DNA of 19,004 bases from Chitinophagaceae bacterium. GTDB lineage: Bacteria; Bacteroidota; Bacteroidia; Chitinophagales; Chitinophagaceae. Where the stretch lies: assembly GCA_003167015.1 (NCBI GenBank), contig PMUF01000514.1, forward strand, positions 1 through 19,004, read 5' to 3'. The translations under genes and the position numbers were made by a program. Under the pieces are notes generated by a model. It was not told the origin of the DNA and did no database searches. It worked only from the letters and a program-made list of their open reading frames with translations. Below are positions 1 to 9,400 of this stretch, in pieces; the stretch's first letter is position 1, and the number at the start of each line of letters is the position of its first letter.

Positions 1-225
1 CGAAGCGAAGGTTACGAACGAGTTGGGCCGTGTCGAAGCAGGCCCGACGAAGTTCGAGGCTCGCGGAGCAATGAGGTACGAAGTACCGAATTGTGGAGCA
101 GACATAGGCCCCGGTTAGGCCGTCAACGACGGTCGCAGCTGAGAGGGGGCCGGGCGAGGGCGCTGAGCGGCGCGAAGCGGCGGCGGATGGCAAGAGGACG
201 CGCGCGGGGGGGCGGCGGATGGCAG
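1..225. other. G+C-rich structured block with serial hairpins, apparently non-coding
   Basis: The block is rich in cgaag/cgacg words and shows three consecutive dyads. Positions 22-29 pair with 41-48 (GTTGGGCC with GGCCCGAC, one G-T wobble). Positions 69-93 form CAAT, then a symmetric GA/GA internal loop, then GGTAC, a GAA triloop, GTACC and ATTG. Positions 120-132 form CCGTC-AAC-GACGG. Two copies of GCGGCGGATGGCA lie at 180-192 and 212-224. The only plus-strand reading frame here (from position 91) is Arg/Gly-rich and overlaps the next gene, so I do not call it coding. The block could be an extragenic repeat family of this genome, a structured RNA, or the end of something starting outside the window. 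I cannot tell which without comparison. Confidence 0.45.
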
Positions 226-271
226 AAATATCCTAACTTGAGGCTATATCAACCATTAAACCGATTGTGCC

Positions 272-826
272 ATGGATATTTCCGTTTTGGATTTTTTGAA
301 TTCAATCATCCCTATATCGGAAGATTTAAAGATCAGACTCCACTCCATCATGAGAGCCGGCGAATTTAAAAAGAAAACAGTATTGTTGAAAGAGGGCCAA
401 GTATCCAATTACATCTATTTTATCGAATTAGGGCTCCTTCGGATATATTATATCAAAGATGATAAAGAGATCTGCAGCGGTTTGGTCTGTGAAGGCGGCC
501 TGGCTATCGCCGTCAAAAGTTTTTTCAAGCGAGAGAAGAGCGATGAGTTTATCGAAACGATAGAAGACACGCGGGTCCAGTATATCTCTTACGAGGAACT
601 GGAGCAGTTGTATGTCGACTTTCCTGAATACAATATTGTAGGAAGGAAGCTGATCACCGAATACTACGTAAAAAGCGAAGAAAGAAACTTCCTGTTACGG
701 AAACAAACTGCACAAGAGAAATTCCAATACTTTCAAAAACACTTCGGGCATTTGATGTCCAGGGTCCAGCGAAAAGACATCGCCTCTTTTATTGGGATTA
801 ATTTAGAAACCTTAAGCCGACTTTAA
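272..826 (+). CDS. Crp/Fnr family transcriptional regulator, slightly short C-terminus
   Basis: A 184-aa protein with the architecture of small Bacteroidota Crp/Fnr regulators. Residues ~25-115 look like the cyclic-nucleotide-binding-type beta-roll (VLLKEGQVSNYIYFIELGLL, then a Gly-containing turn). Residues ~118-150 look like the long dimerisation helix. Residues ~160-184 carry the helix-turn-helix (RVQRKDIASFIGINLETLSR). The protein stops directly after LETLSRL, inside or just after the recognition helix, whereas family members usually run several basic residues further (LSRIRKK-type tails). It may therefore be slightly truncated. The ATG at 272 gives a normal N-terminus, and no Shine-Dalgarno sequence is visible. 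The gene is more A+T-rich than the block upstream. A Crp/Fnr-like palindrome lies just downstream, so the regulator may control the operon starting at 1066; this is inference. The ligand is unknown, and no Fnr-type cysteine cluster is seen. Confidence 0.88.
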   Translation: MDISVLDFLNSIIPISEDLKIRLHSIMRAGEFKKKTVLLKEGQVSNYIYFIELGLLRIYYIKDDKEICSGLVCEGGLAIAVKSFFKREKSDEFIETIEDTRVQYISYEELEQLYVDFPEYNIVGRKLITEYYVKSEERNFLLRKQTAQEKFQYFQKHFGHLMSRVQRKDIASFIGINLETLSRL

Positions 827-837
827 ATATTTAAAGA

Positions 838-855
838 ATTTGACTTTTGTCAAAT
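838..855. promoter_or_regulatory. Perfect 7-4-7 palindrome, candidate Crp/Fnr operator
   Basis: ATTTGAC-TTTT-GTCAAAT is a perfect inverted repeat with a 4-nt spacer. The core TTGAC-N4-GTCAA has the same half-site size and spacing as Fnr-type boxes (TTGAT-N4-ATCAA). It begins 12 bp after the stop of the Crp/Fnr-type gene and 211 bp before the start of the five-gene operon. It could regulate either, or act as a small terminator, since TTT runs follow at 864-870. The remaining 827-1065 interval holds no gene. It has only a weak candidate promoter (TTG at 968-970, 20 nt, TACTTTAC at 991-998) and a 6-bp dyad (955-960 with 969-974). Confidence 0.5.
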
Positions 856-1065
856 CGAAATCCCTTTTTTCTGCTTTACTTAGATGCATTATCAGGAACT
901 TCTTTGTTTCAACCTAAACCAAGTAATTGCTATTATGGGACTTTACCTTCATGCCGTGCATGATATGTTGCACGCCTTCTTCCGTAAATATACTTTACTA
1001 CCCTTTCAGAAACTGGATTTCATCGATTTCACAAGACAGTAATTTCCTACTGAAAAATTAACTTT

Positions 1066-2535
1066 ATGTGTCGTACAGCTTATATAGGGCTGGCAGCAGC
1101 TCTATGCCTTGCCGTGGCGGTCTCTCATGCCCAGTCGACGGATTCGCTGACCGGCAAGCTGGCCAATTTTCCTTCGCGGCTCTTCGGCCGGATCCAGTCG
1201 CAGACGGCCAGTCTGAATCAACAGCTGACCAGCCAGACGGTCAAATATTTACAGCGGATGGGCCGCCAGGAGGAGAAACTTAAGGCACGGCTATACCAAC
1301 GGGATTCCGTGCAGGCAGCACGACTTTATCCCAACGATCCCAAACAGCAATACGCCGCGCTCGCGCAAAAGTTCCGGCAGGACAGCACGAAGGCGTTTAC
1401 GTCCATGGGTCCGGAATATCTGCCGTATGCCGACTCTACGCATGGGGCGCTGGCGTTCCTGAATAAAAATCCCACGCTGATCAATGCCAGTCCTGCTCTG
1501 CAGGCTAAGATACAAGGCGTACAGGCGCAGCTGCAACAGCTGCAGGCCAAGCTGCAACAGGCAGATGTGATCAAGCAGTATGTCGCTTCACGCAAGGCGC
1601 AGATCCAGCAATATTTAAGTTCCTATTCCCATCTTCCCTCGGGCATTACGAATGCTTTTCAAGGGTATAACAAGCAGGCCTTCTATTATGCCGACCAGGT
1701 GCGGCAGTACCGGGCGATGCTGAATGATCCCGATAAGATGATGCAGACAGCGCTGGTGCTGTTGAACAAGGTGCCGGCCTTTACCAATTTTATGAAGAGC
1801 CATGGCTTTTTGGCGGGGCTGTTCAGCGTCCCCCCGGGATATGGGACAGACCAGGGGATGGTAGGCATGCAAACCCGCAGTCAGGTACTGGCGATGGTGC
1901 AGAGTGCGGCGGGACAAGGTGGAGCGGGTGGGTTGTCGACGATCCAGCAGAGTTTGCAAACGGCTCAGCAGGATATCAGCAAGCTACAGAATAAGCTGAG
2001 CAGTCTTGGGGCTGGGAGTGGTGGCATGGACATGCCCAACTTTCCCGTGAATGATCAAAAGAAGAAGACTTTCCTCGGCCGGTTAGAGGTGGGCGTGAAT
2101 TTTCAGACCAGCCCGACGACCAATTACTATCCGACGACGGCGAATTTTGGCGTTTCGCTGGGGTATAAACTCGGGCATAACAATACGGTGGGGATCGGGG
2201 CGGCATATAAATTAGGATTGGGTGAAGGCTTTCAGCATATGGCGCTTTCGAGCCAGGGGATTGGGCTCCGGTCTTTTTTGAATGTGACAGTAAAGAAAAC
2301 ATGGGGAGTAATGGGGGGATTCGAGTATAACTATCAGCAACCCTTTTCTTCCTACCAGGATATCCGCAATCTGTCTGCCTGGACGCGCAGCGGGCTGATC
2401 GGCGTCACCAAGACCGTGTCGATGCATAGTGCTGTCTTCAAGAAGACGCAGGTGCAGCTGTTGTGGGATTTTTTGAGCTATTCCCAAATTCCAAAGACCT
2501 CCCCGGTGTTGTTTCGGGTGGCGTATTCTTTCTAA
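1066..2535 (+). CDS. Exported coiled-coil / beta-rich envelope protein, first gene of the RHS operon
   Basis: The 489-aa product begins with a Sec signal peptide (hydrophobic residues 5-20, likely cleavage after SHA, before Q23). Residues ~40-75 and ~140-185 are Gln/Lys/Ala-rich with coiled-coil character (repeated QAQLQQLQAKLQQ), and a second short helical stretch lies at ~290-313. From ~335 to the end the sequence alternates beta-strand-like segments rich in aromatic and Gly residues (GRLEVGVNF, FGVSLGYKLG, VGIGAAYKLGLG) and finishes in FRVAYSF. A terminal Phe is typical of outer-membrane beta-barrel proteins. I infer a coiled-coil periplasmic part joined to a small outer-membrane barrel. 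It is 16 bp from the SpvB/YD gene and so probably co-transcribed, and may anchor or export the large partners. I do not recognise a named family. Confidence is high for the gene and low for the role. Confidence 0.8.
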   Translation: MCRTAYIGLAAALCLAVAVSHAQSTDSLTGKLANFPSRLFGRIQSQTASLNQQLTSQTVKYLQRMGRQEEKLKARLYQRDSVQAARLYPNDPKQQYAALAQKFRQDSTKAFTSMGPEYLPYADSTHGALAFLNKNPTLINASPALQAKIQGVQAQLQQLQAKLQQADVIKQYVASRKAQIQQYLSSYSHLPSGITNAFQGYNKQAFYYADQVRQYRAMLNDPDKMMQTALVLLNKVPAFTNFMKSHGFLAGLFSVPPGYGTDQGMVGMQTRSQVLAMVQSAAGQGGAGGLSTIQQSLQTAQQDISKLQNKLSSLGAGSGGMDMPNFPVNDQKKKTFLGRLEVGVNFQTSPTTNYYPTTANFGVSLGYKLGHNNTVGIGAAYKLGLGEGFQHMALSSQGIGLRSFLNVTVKKTWGVMGGFEYNYQQPFSSYQDIRNLSAWTRSGLIGVTKTVSMHSAVFKKTQVQLLWDFLSYSQIPKTSPVLFRVAYSF

Positions 2536-2551
2536 ACTACAAAAATCGATC

Positions 2552-5500
2552 ATGAACAGGCAGCTCTTTAGTGGATTCTTCTTTTTGTGGATGGCGATTG
2601 GGTCACAAGCAGTGTTTGCGCAGGATACGACCAATACTATCGGCAATGTTTCTATCGCCTCGCCGACAGCGGCTTCGCTCGGCAAATACGGCGACATACC
2701 CGTCAGTTATAATACCGGTATCCCCAATATCAGCATTCCCATCTATACGGTGAAGGCCGGCTCGCTGAGTTTGCCGGTCAGCCTCAGTTATCATGGGTCA
2801 GGCCTGAAGGTGCAGGAGGAAGCCAGTTGGGTAGGGGCCGGCTGGGCGCTCAATGCCGGAGGCGTGATCACCCGTACCGTCGTGGGTGCGGCCGATGACC
2901 AGGGAGTCGGATCAGCTAATATCTGCACCAATGGCCATTACAGCAGTTATGGCTATAGCAGCTATCTGTTTGTGTATGATCCCGGGGCGATAGGCGCCGC
3001 CTATGATGGTTACTGGCCCGACGACATTCTTTTTTGCCAGGGCTTCAGGGATGCGGAGCCGGACCTGTTTTTTTTCAATTTCGGCGGCTACAGCGGCAAA
3101 TTTTATTTCAATGATGATCGCACGCCCGTCTTTGTCCCGGAAGAAGATTTTAAGGTGAGCCCCACTTTGGTTACCGGTCCCGGCAACTATGGCTTCGAGG
3201 GTTTTGTCATGACGACGCCTGATGGCGCAAAATACTATTTTGGCATGACAGGCAATTACAGTTCTTCTGTTCGACCCATTGAGATCAGCACGCCGTCAAC
3301 CGTCCAAAACGGACCGGCCAACTCCAATACGGCTGTTTCCTCCTGGTTCCTGAACAAAATCGTCTCGGCCGATGGGACGGACTCTATCACCTTCAGCTAT
3401 GCGCAGGAGCAATACAGTGAGTATTCTTTGTCCATGTTCCCGATCTCCAATTATGTTACTTCGGGGGCCATCAATCCCATGGCCGGCGGCTATGGACTGA
3501 TCAAGAACTTTATCCAGGGTGTCCGGCTGACCGGTATCAACTTCCCCAATGGCCAGCTGACCTTTACGCGTTCGGCCAGTCCCCGGTCGGATCTCGGCGG
3601 ATATTCTAATCAGGCTTTTGCCGATGAGGCCAATGATAGCACTGGCAGCAATCCCTCGCCCAGCTATTCCCTGGGCAGCATCGAGATCAGCAACAGCAGT
3701 GGGTTTTGTCAGAAGGATAGCCTGTATTTCGATTATTTTCATGACAATGTCAATACCCTGAATGGGCTGTTGAGCGATTACACCAACTATAACATTCAGA
3801 CTGATACCTACCGCCTCAGGCTGGACAGTTTAAAGGAGACGTCCTGCGATGGGACGGTCAGCGTCCCGCCTTACAAATTCACCTATTATTCCGAACTGGT
3901 GCCCAGGAAACTGAGCCTGGGCATCGATCACTGGGGGTTTTATAATGGAGTGACCGGTAACCAGGGGTTAGTCCCTACTTATAGCTTGATCAACACGAAC
4001 GGCATCCCGGAGCAGGTCTTTCAGGGCGCTAATCGCGACGCCAGCTGGCCGGCCATGCGGGGAGGCGGTTTACAACAGATCACCTATCCTACGGGCGGCT
4101 ATACGAATTTTACTTTTGAACCGAATACCACCTGGATAAACGCTACGAATTATGTATCTACCAACCGGATCAGCTATGCTTGTGCGGGTTGTAGCGGCAA
4201 CAACGGCGGCCCAGGCAATCCGGATACAGTAGACCTGACGTCGGTAGGAAATGAGTATCAGATCATTCTGGCAAATAATAGTAACGGTGGCACCGGTTAT
4301 TTGAATATTTATCCGGTTGGGAGCTATACCCCGGCCTACAGCACCGGTAATGTGGCTCTTAACCAGACGGATACTTTCTACATTATTTTGTCTGCGGGAA
4401 ACTATTTGGTCGTGATGTCTAAGGAAGATGTGGTGAGTGCAGGGGCCGGCCTCACTGCCGTTATCAACGAGCTCGTACCTGTCAGCTATACCGGCAATGA
4501 CACGGTGGGCGGGCTACGGATCAAGACCATCACGAATTATGATGCCTTAACACCGGACAGCGTCATGACCTCCTACACCTATACGGCCTGGGGAGGGACG
4601 CAGTCCTCGGGCATTCTATATAGCCGGCCCGTCTATGTCCAGCAGATCCGGAACGATGTCTACGGGTGGGTCTATGAGCCGATCAACGGAACACCGGGTT
4701 GTATCGGGAATAACATTTACTACATTTCTCCTACCAGTATCAGTCCTATGTCTACGATACAGGGCAATCATATCGGCTATAACGAGGTGGACGTCACACA
4801 ACCCGGCAACGGGCATACGACTTATCGCTATTATGGCTCACCCTATTGGGACAATATCATTTCGGATGTCTGCACCAGGAGCATCAGCCTGTCTACCTGC
4901 ACGACGGCCATCCCTAATTTCCCCGCTGCCCCCCTTCCTTTCGAACCGATGCGGGGCGAGCTGCAATATGTTGGTCAATTCAACCAGGCCGGACAGGTCC
5001 TGAAAGACGTCAGCTATACACCGGTCTATGTCTTCGATTCACTGGTGACACCCGCGTTGAGTTATATTGACATCCCGGGCTTGTATTCCAATACGGCCTA
5101 TACCTTGCAGTCCGCCAAAAAAGTGCAGACGACCGCAGTGTCCACGCTGTACGATCCCAGCATCTCCGGCTACACCTCAACGACATCGACGGTGTACTAT
5201 GGCAGCAATTATCACCATCAGCCGACCCGCCAGGTGACGACCACCTCGACGGGAGACAGCCTGGCCACCAATACGCTCTATACCATGGATTTCCGGGTGT
5301 CTTCCTGTGATGCCATTCCGGACAGCCTGCCTTATTACATCAATTCCGTGAACGCGGATACCAGTATGTTCTTTGCCGATATCGGCATACCCGTTGCGTC
5401 GAACTGGCAAGGCAGGATGGACACGTTATCCAATATGCGCCGTCATGTCAGCCTGTCCCGCGTACAATACCTGAATTACCGGCTGCGGAGCTTTTCCGGG

Positions 5501-6445
5501 TCCGGAAACCAGCAGGCTACGTGCTATGCGACGGCGGAAAGTTCTGCCGATACGGCACTGAAGCCAATTCTCCGGATGCAGGATGAATACGACATATCGC
5601 CGATTGAGGTCTCGCAATGGCGGGACAACCGGCTGATCCATGCCACCTTTAACAAATACGACACATCCCTGAACCCGGTGGGAGTCGTCTACCCGGACCG
5701 GACGCAACTGATCAATCTGCAAGCCGCTTCCGGCACCTTCACGCCGGCCGCCGTATCAGGTAATACGATCACCAAAGACAGCCGCTATCTCGACGAAACG
5801 CTCTATCAATTCAGCACGGGCAATCCGCAGCAGGTGCTCGGGCATGACGGGATACCCATATCGTACCTATGGAATTACAACAATACCCTGCCGGTTGCCA
5901 AAGTCACCAATGCGACAACCAGCCAGGTGGCCTATACCAGCTTTGAAGGCAACGGATTCGGCAACTGGATGTATACCGGTACTGCCACGGCCGATACGAC
6001 AGCTGTTACCGGGGGCTATAGCTATAACCTGGGGCAAACTTCCGGCTCGATCAGCCTGTCAGGTCTGAGCACCACCACGACCTATATCGTTTCTTACTGG
6101 AGTAAAACCGGCAGCAGCTATACAGTCACCGGCACTACCACGGTGACGCAAGGTAAAACGGTAACGCTCAAAGGCGGGACCTGGACGTATTTCGAGCACG
6201 TCGTGACGGGCACGGCCACCGTCACCGTGTCGGGCAGTGGGAATATCGATGAGCTGAGACTGTATCCGTCCACCGCACAAATGACGACCTATACCTATAC
6301 TCCATTGGTAGGGATGACCTGTTCCTGCGACGTGGACAACCGGGTGACGTACTACACCTACGACGCACTGGGCAGATTGAGGTACATCAGGGACCAGAAT
6401 GGCAATATGATCAAGACATACCAATACCATTATCAGGGACAATAA
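2552..6445 (+). CDS. Large exported SpvB-like / YD-repeat protein (RHS shell component)
   Basis: A 1297-aa protein with a signal peptide (likely cleavage after VFA, before Q24). Residues ~33-110 resemble the start of SpvB/TcaC-type toxin-complex subunits (SIPIYTVKAGSLSLPVSLSY followed by a GAGWALNAGG turn). The long middle consists of YD-like, Tyr/Ser/Thr-rich beta repeats. An insertion at ~540-640 begins with a CAGC pair and reads as a beta sandwich. Residues ~1128-1240 (TSFEGNGFGNW...IDELRLYP) look like a jelly-roll carbohydrate-binding-type module. The C-terminus (~1245-1297) is a classic Bacteroidota YD repeat (TYTYTPLVGMTCSCDVDNR, then YYTYDALGRL and IRDQNGNMIK). It has no toxin domain of its own. 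It precedes the RHS effector gene by 28 bp. By analogy with TcB/TcC, I infer that this product and the next together build the YD cocoon, but here the two parts are separate exported proteins. Confidence 0.85.
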   Translation: MNRQLFSGFFFLWMAIGSQAVFAQDTTNTIGNVSIASPTAASLGKYGDIPVSYNTGIPNISIPIYTVKAGSLSLPVSLSYHGSGLKVQEEASWVGAGWALNAGGVITRTVVGAADDQGVGSANICTNGHYSSYGYSSYLFVYDPGAIGAAYDGYWPDDILFCQGFRDAEPDLFFFNFGGYSGKFYFNDDRTPVFVPEEDFKVSPTLVTGPGNYGFEGFVMTTPDGAKYYFGMTGNYSSSVRPIEISTPSTVQNGPANSNTAVSSWFLNKIVSADGTDSITFSYAQEQYSEYSLSMFPISNYVTSGAINPMAGGYGLIKNFIQGVRLTGINFPNGQLTFTRSASPRSDLGGYSNQAFADEANDSTGSNPSPSYSLGSIEISNSSGFCQKDSLYFDYFHDNVNTLNGLLSDYTNYNIQTDTYRLRLDSLKETSCDGTVSVPPYKFTYYSELVPRKLSLGIDHWGFYNGVTGNQGLVPTYSLINTNGIPEQVFQGANRDASWPAMRGGGLQQITYPTGGYTNFTFEPNTTWINATNYVSTNRISYACAGCSGNNGGPGNPDTVDLTSVGNEYQIILANNSNGGTGYLNIYPVGSYTPAYSTGNVALNQTDTFYIILSAGNYLVVMSKEDVVSAGAGLTAVINELVPVSYTGNDTVGGLRIKTITNYDALTPDSVMTSYTYTAWGGTQSSGILYSRPVYVQQIRNDVYGWVYEPINGTPGCIGNNIYYISPTSISPMSTIQGNHIGYNEVDVTQPGNGHTTYRYYGSPYWDNIISDVCTRSISLSTCTTAIPNFPAAPLPFEPMRGELQYVGQFNQAGQVLKDVSYTPVYVFDSLVTPALSYIDIPGLYSNTAYTLQSAKKVQTTAVSTLYDPSISGYTSTTSTVYYGSNYHHQPTRQVTTTSTGDSLATNTLYTMDFRVSSCDAIPDSLPYYINSVNADTSMFFADIGIPVASNWQGRMDTLSNMRRHVSLSRVQYLNYRLRSFSGSGNQQATCYATAESSADTALKPILRMQDEYDISPIEVSQWRDNRLIHATFNKYDTSLNPVGVVYPDRTQLINLQAASGTFTPAAVSGNTITKDSRYLDETLYQFSTGNPQQVLGHDGIPISYLWNYNNTLPVAKVTNATTSQVAYTSFEGNGFGNWMYTGTATADTTAVTGGYSYNLGQTSGSISLSGLSTTTTYIVSYWSKTGSSYTVTGTTTVTQGKTVTLKGGTWTYFEHVVTGTATVTVSGSGNIDELRLYPSTAQMTTYTYTPLVGMTCSCDVDNRVTYYTYDALGRLRYIRDQNGNMIKTYQYHYQGQ

Positions 6446-6473
6446 CCAACCCATCATCCTAACAATATAGCGC

Positions 6474-9400
6474 ATGCTCTTCTCCATCCATAAAAGTGAA
6501 AAATGCCGGCCGGGTACGGCGCCCTTCTTTATCCTGGTATGGCTATGCCTGATGCTGGCTGCTACTAGTACTGCGCTGGCAAAGGGAGGCGGTCCCTGTA
6601 TCCTGTGCAGCATCACCGGGCCTAATCCCACTCCGAAGGGAACGACGCAGACCTACACCCTCACGGGCGGTTGTACAACCGGAGCCACCAGCTGGACCTG
6701 TAGTTGCGGGAACATATTGAGCTATACCTCGACCAGCGTCACCATCACCTTTGCCACTACTTGCTCGAGTGCCGTCATCACGGCAAAAACGCCCAGCGGA
6801 ACCCTGGCTACGCTGACCGTGACCCTGTCTACGCCGCCAACCCTGAATGGCGGCACTATCAGCAACTCTTCGCAAGGATTTTATTCCGGCGGTAGCCCGG
6901 CGACTATTCTAGCTTCTACTGCTTCCGGTGGTGCATGCGATTCCGAATTTGTGTATAACTGGTATTCTTCCGTCGATAACGTGACTTTTGATGTGATTCC
7001 GGGCACTGAAGGCCAGGATTACCTGCCCGGTACGATAACACAGACCCTGTATTTTAAGCGTCAGACGAGCTGTTCCGGTTACACCGCCTGGACGACCAAT
7101 ACAGCCGAAATCATTCTCTATCCGGCATTGGTAGCAGGCTCGGTAAGCCCTGCCAGCAATACCATCAATTACAATACCTCTGCCGGCACCTTATCGGCCA
7201 GCGGCGTATCCGGCGGTTCCGGCAGTTATACCTATCAATGGTACAGTTCGTCGCCGACCTCGGGCAATTTTGGTCTGATTGCCAATGCTACCGGCTCGAC
7301 TTATTCCCCCGGGAACCTGACGGCCACCACTTATTACGAGGTAGCGGTCACCAGCGCCGGCCTCACCCTCAACAGCAGTTATGGCGTGGTCAATGTTTAT
7401 CCGGCCGTGTCGGGATCGATAAGTCCTTCCAGCCAGAGCATTGATCAGAATACTGTTCCCGGTAGTTTGACTGTAACCGGATCGGGCGGTAACGGCAGCT
7501 ATGGCTATCAATGGTACACCAATGCGAGCGGCAGTTATCAGCCCATCAGTGGCGCCACCAACAGCACCTATGCGCCGTCCGCCCTTAGTGCTACGACCAG
7601 TTATGAGGTCGTTGTGACCAGCAATGGCGCTAGTGCTACTACCGCAGCGGCAACGATATATGCTCTTCCGCCCAGTACGTACCTTAATTACATCCGGACC
7701 CGGGATATTATCCGGCCGGGGGTTACAGATACCGTGACAGCCGATGGGCTGACAGCCACCACAGGTGTACACCAAAGCACGGAATATCTGGATGGCCTGG
7801 GTCGTCCTATCCAGGAGGTGACGATGCAGGCCAGCCCTTTGCAGCATGATATGGTCGATATGCACGTGTATGATGATTTTGGCCGTGAGCCTACCCATTA
7901 CCTGCCCTATACCTCTGCGCTGACCGATGGTAATTACAAAATCAACCCCACGGTCGAGCAGACCAGCTTCAATACTGCTCAGTTTCCTGGGGAGCAATAT
8001 TATTACGGTTCTACGGCCTTCGAGCCTTCGCCGCTGAACCGGGTGTCGGCGACCTATGCAGCGGGCCTGAACTGGGAGGGAGCCAGCCGGGGCGTGTCCG
8101 CTCAGTATTCGGTCAATGGGGCCAGCGACAGCGTACAGGACTGGACGATCTCCTCAGTAGCCGAAAGCCTGCCGGTGAGCGCAGGGATGTACGCATCCGG
8201 AACGCTGTATAAGAATATGACAACCGATGAAGAGGGTCACCAGGTGGTGCAGTATTCCGACCTGCAAGGACATGTGGTGCTTAAAAAGGTGCAGCTTTGG
8301 ACCCCCCCGGCGGCAGGGCCTTCCGGGTGGCTGAATACGTACTACGTGTATGATACGCTGAACAGCCTGCGTTTTGTGATCCCGCCGGCAGGGGTGCAAT
8401 GGCTGCTGGCCAATGGCTGGAGCTTTGCCGCGAGCGGCGGGGCGCAGGTGGCGGCCAACCTCTGTTTCCGTTATGAATATGACTATCGGCGGCGCATGGT
8501 CATCAAAAAAGTCCCCGGGGCGGGTGAGGACTGGATGGTGTATGATGTGCGGGACCGGCTGGTCATGACCCAGGATTCCAATCAGCGCGTATTAGGTAAA
8601 TGGCTGACGACCCAGTACGATGTTGAAAACAGGTCGGACAGCACCGGGCTGCTAACCGATCCCAACAATCGCAGCTATCACCAGAACCTGGCGGCGAATA
8701 GCGCAGACTACCCGGCGACCACCAGCGGCAATTATGAATGGCTGACCCGGACATACTATGACAATTATAGCTGGGTGACGCCGGCCACGAGCCTGTTGAA
8801 CAATATCGGCGATAATGTAGGTAGCAGCAACTTTATCACCAGCTATAATACCTCTCCTTTGTATGCGCTGCCGCTGACGTATTTCTACAATACCCGGGGG
8901 ATGGTGACCGGGCATATGGCGAAGGTGATCGGAACGACCAGCACCTATTTGTATTCCAATACTTTCTACGATGACCATAGCCGGCAGATTCAAACGCAAT
9001 CTATCAATTATTCCGGCGGCGTGGATACCTTGACTACCCAGAGTGATTTTAGCGGCAAGTCATTACGGGTTCAGCTCAACCATAAGAACAACGATAATTC
9101 GGGGCAGGATTATTTGGTGGTGACCAAGATGAGCTATGATCCGGCCTTCCGGCTGAAAAGCATTTATAAGAACATTAACAATGCCGCCAGCGACCAGCTG
9201 ATCGACAGTATGCAGTACGACGAGTTGGGGCAATTGCGGACGAATTACCTTGGCAACAATGTGGACAGCCTGGTCTATGCCTATAATATCCGGGGCTGGC
9301 TTACCGGCATCAACCCCAACTATGTGGCGGGTTCCGGCACTAACTATTTCGGGATGGAGCTAGGGTATGATAAAACCACTTCCGTCGCTCCGGGCAATTC

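Noticed and set aside
91..369. 92-residue plus-strand open frame over the G+C-rich block
   Set aside because: The translation is Arg/Gly-rich low complexity and runs into the Crp/Fnr gene in another frame.
7191..7997. 268-residue minus-strand open frame inside the RHS gene
   Set aside because: A shadow of the G+C-rich, Tyr/Ser/Thr-rich coding strand; the translation is rich in Ile/Arg/Gly and has no domain, while the sense frame is a clear RHS protein.
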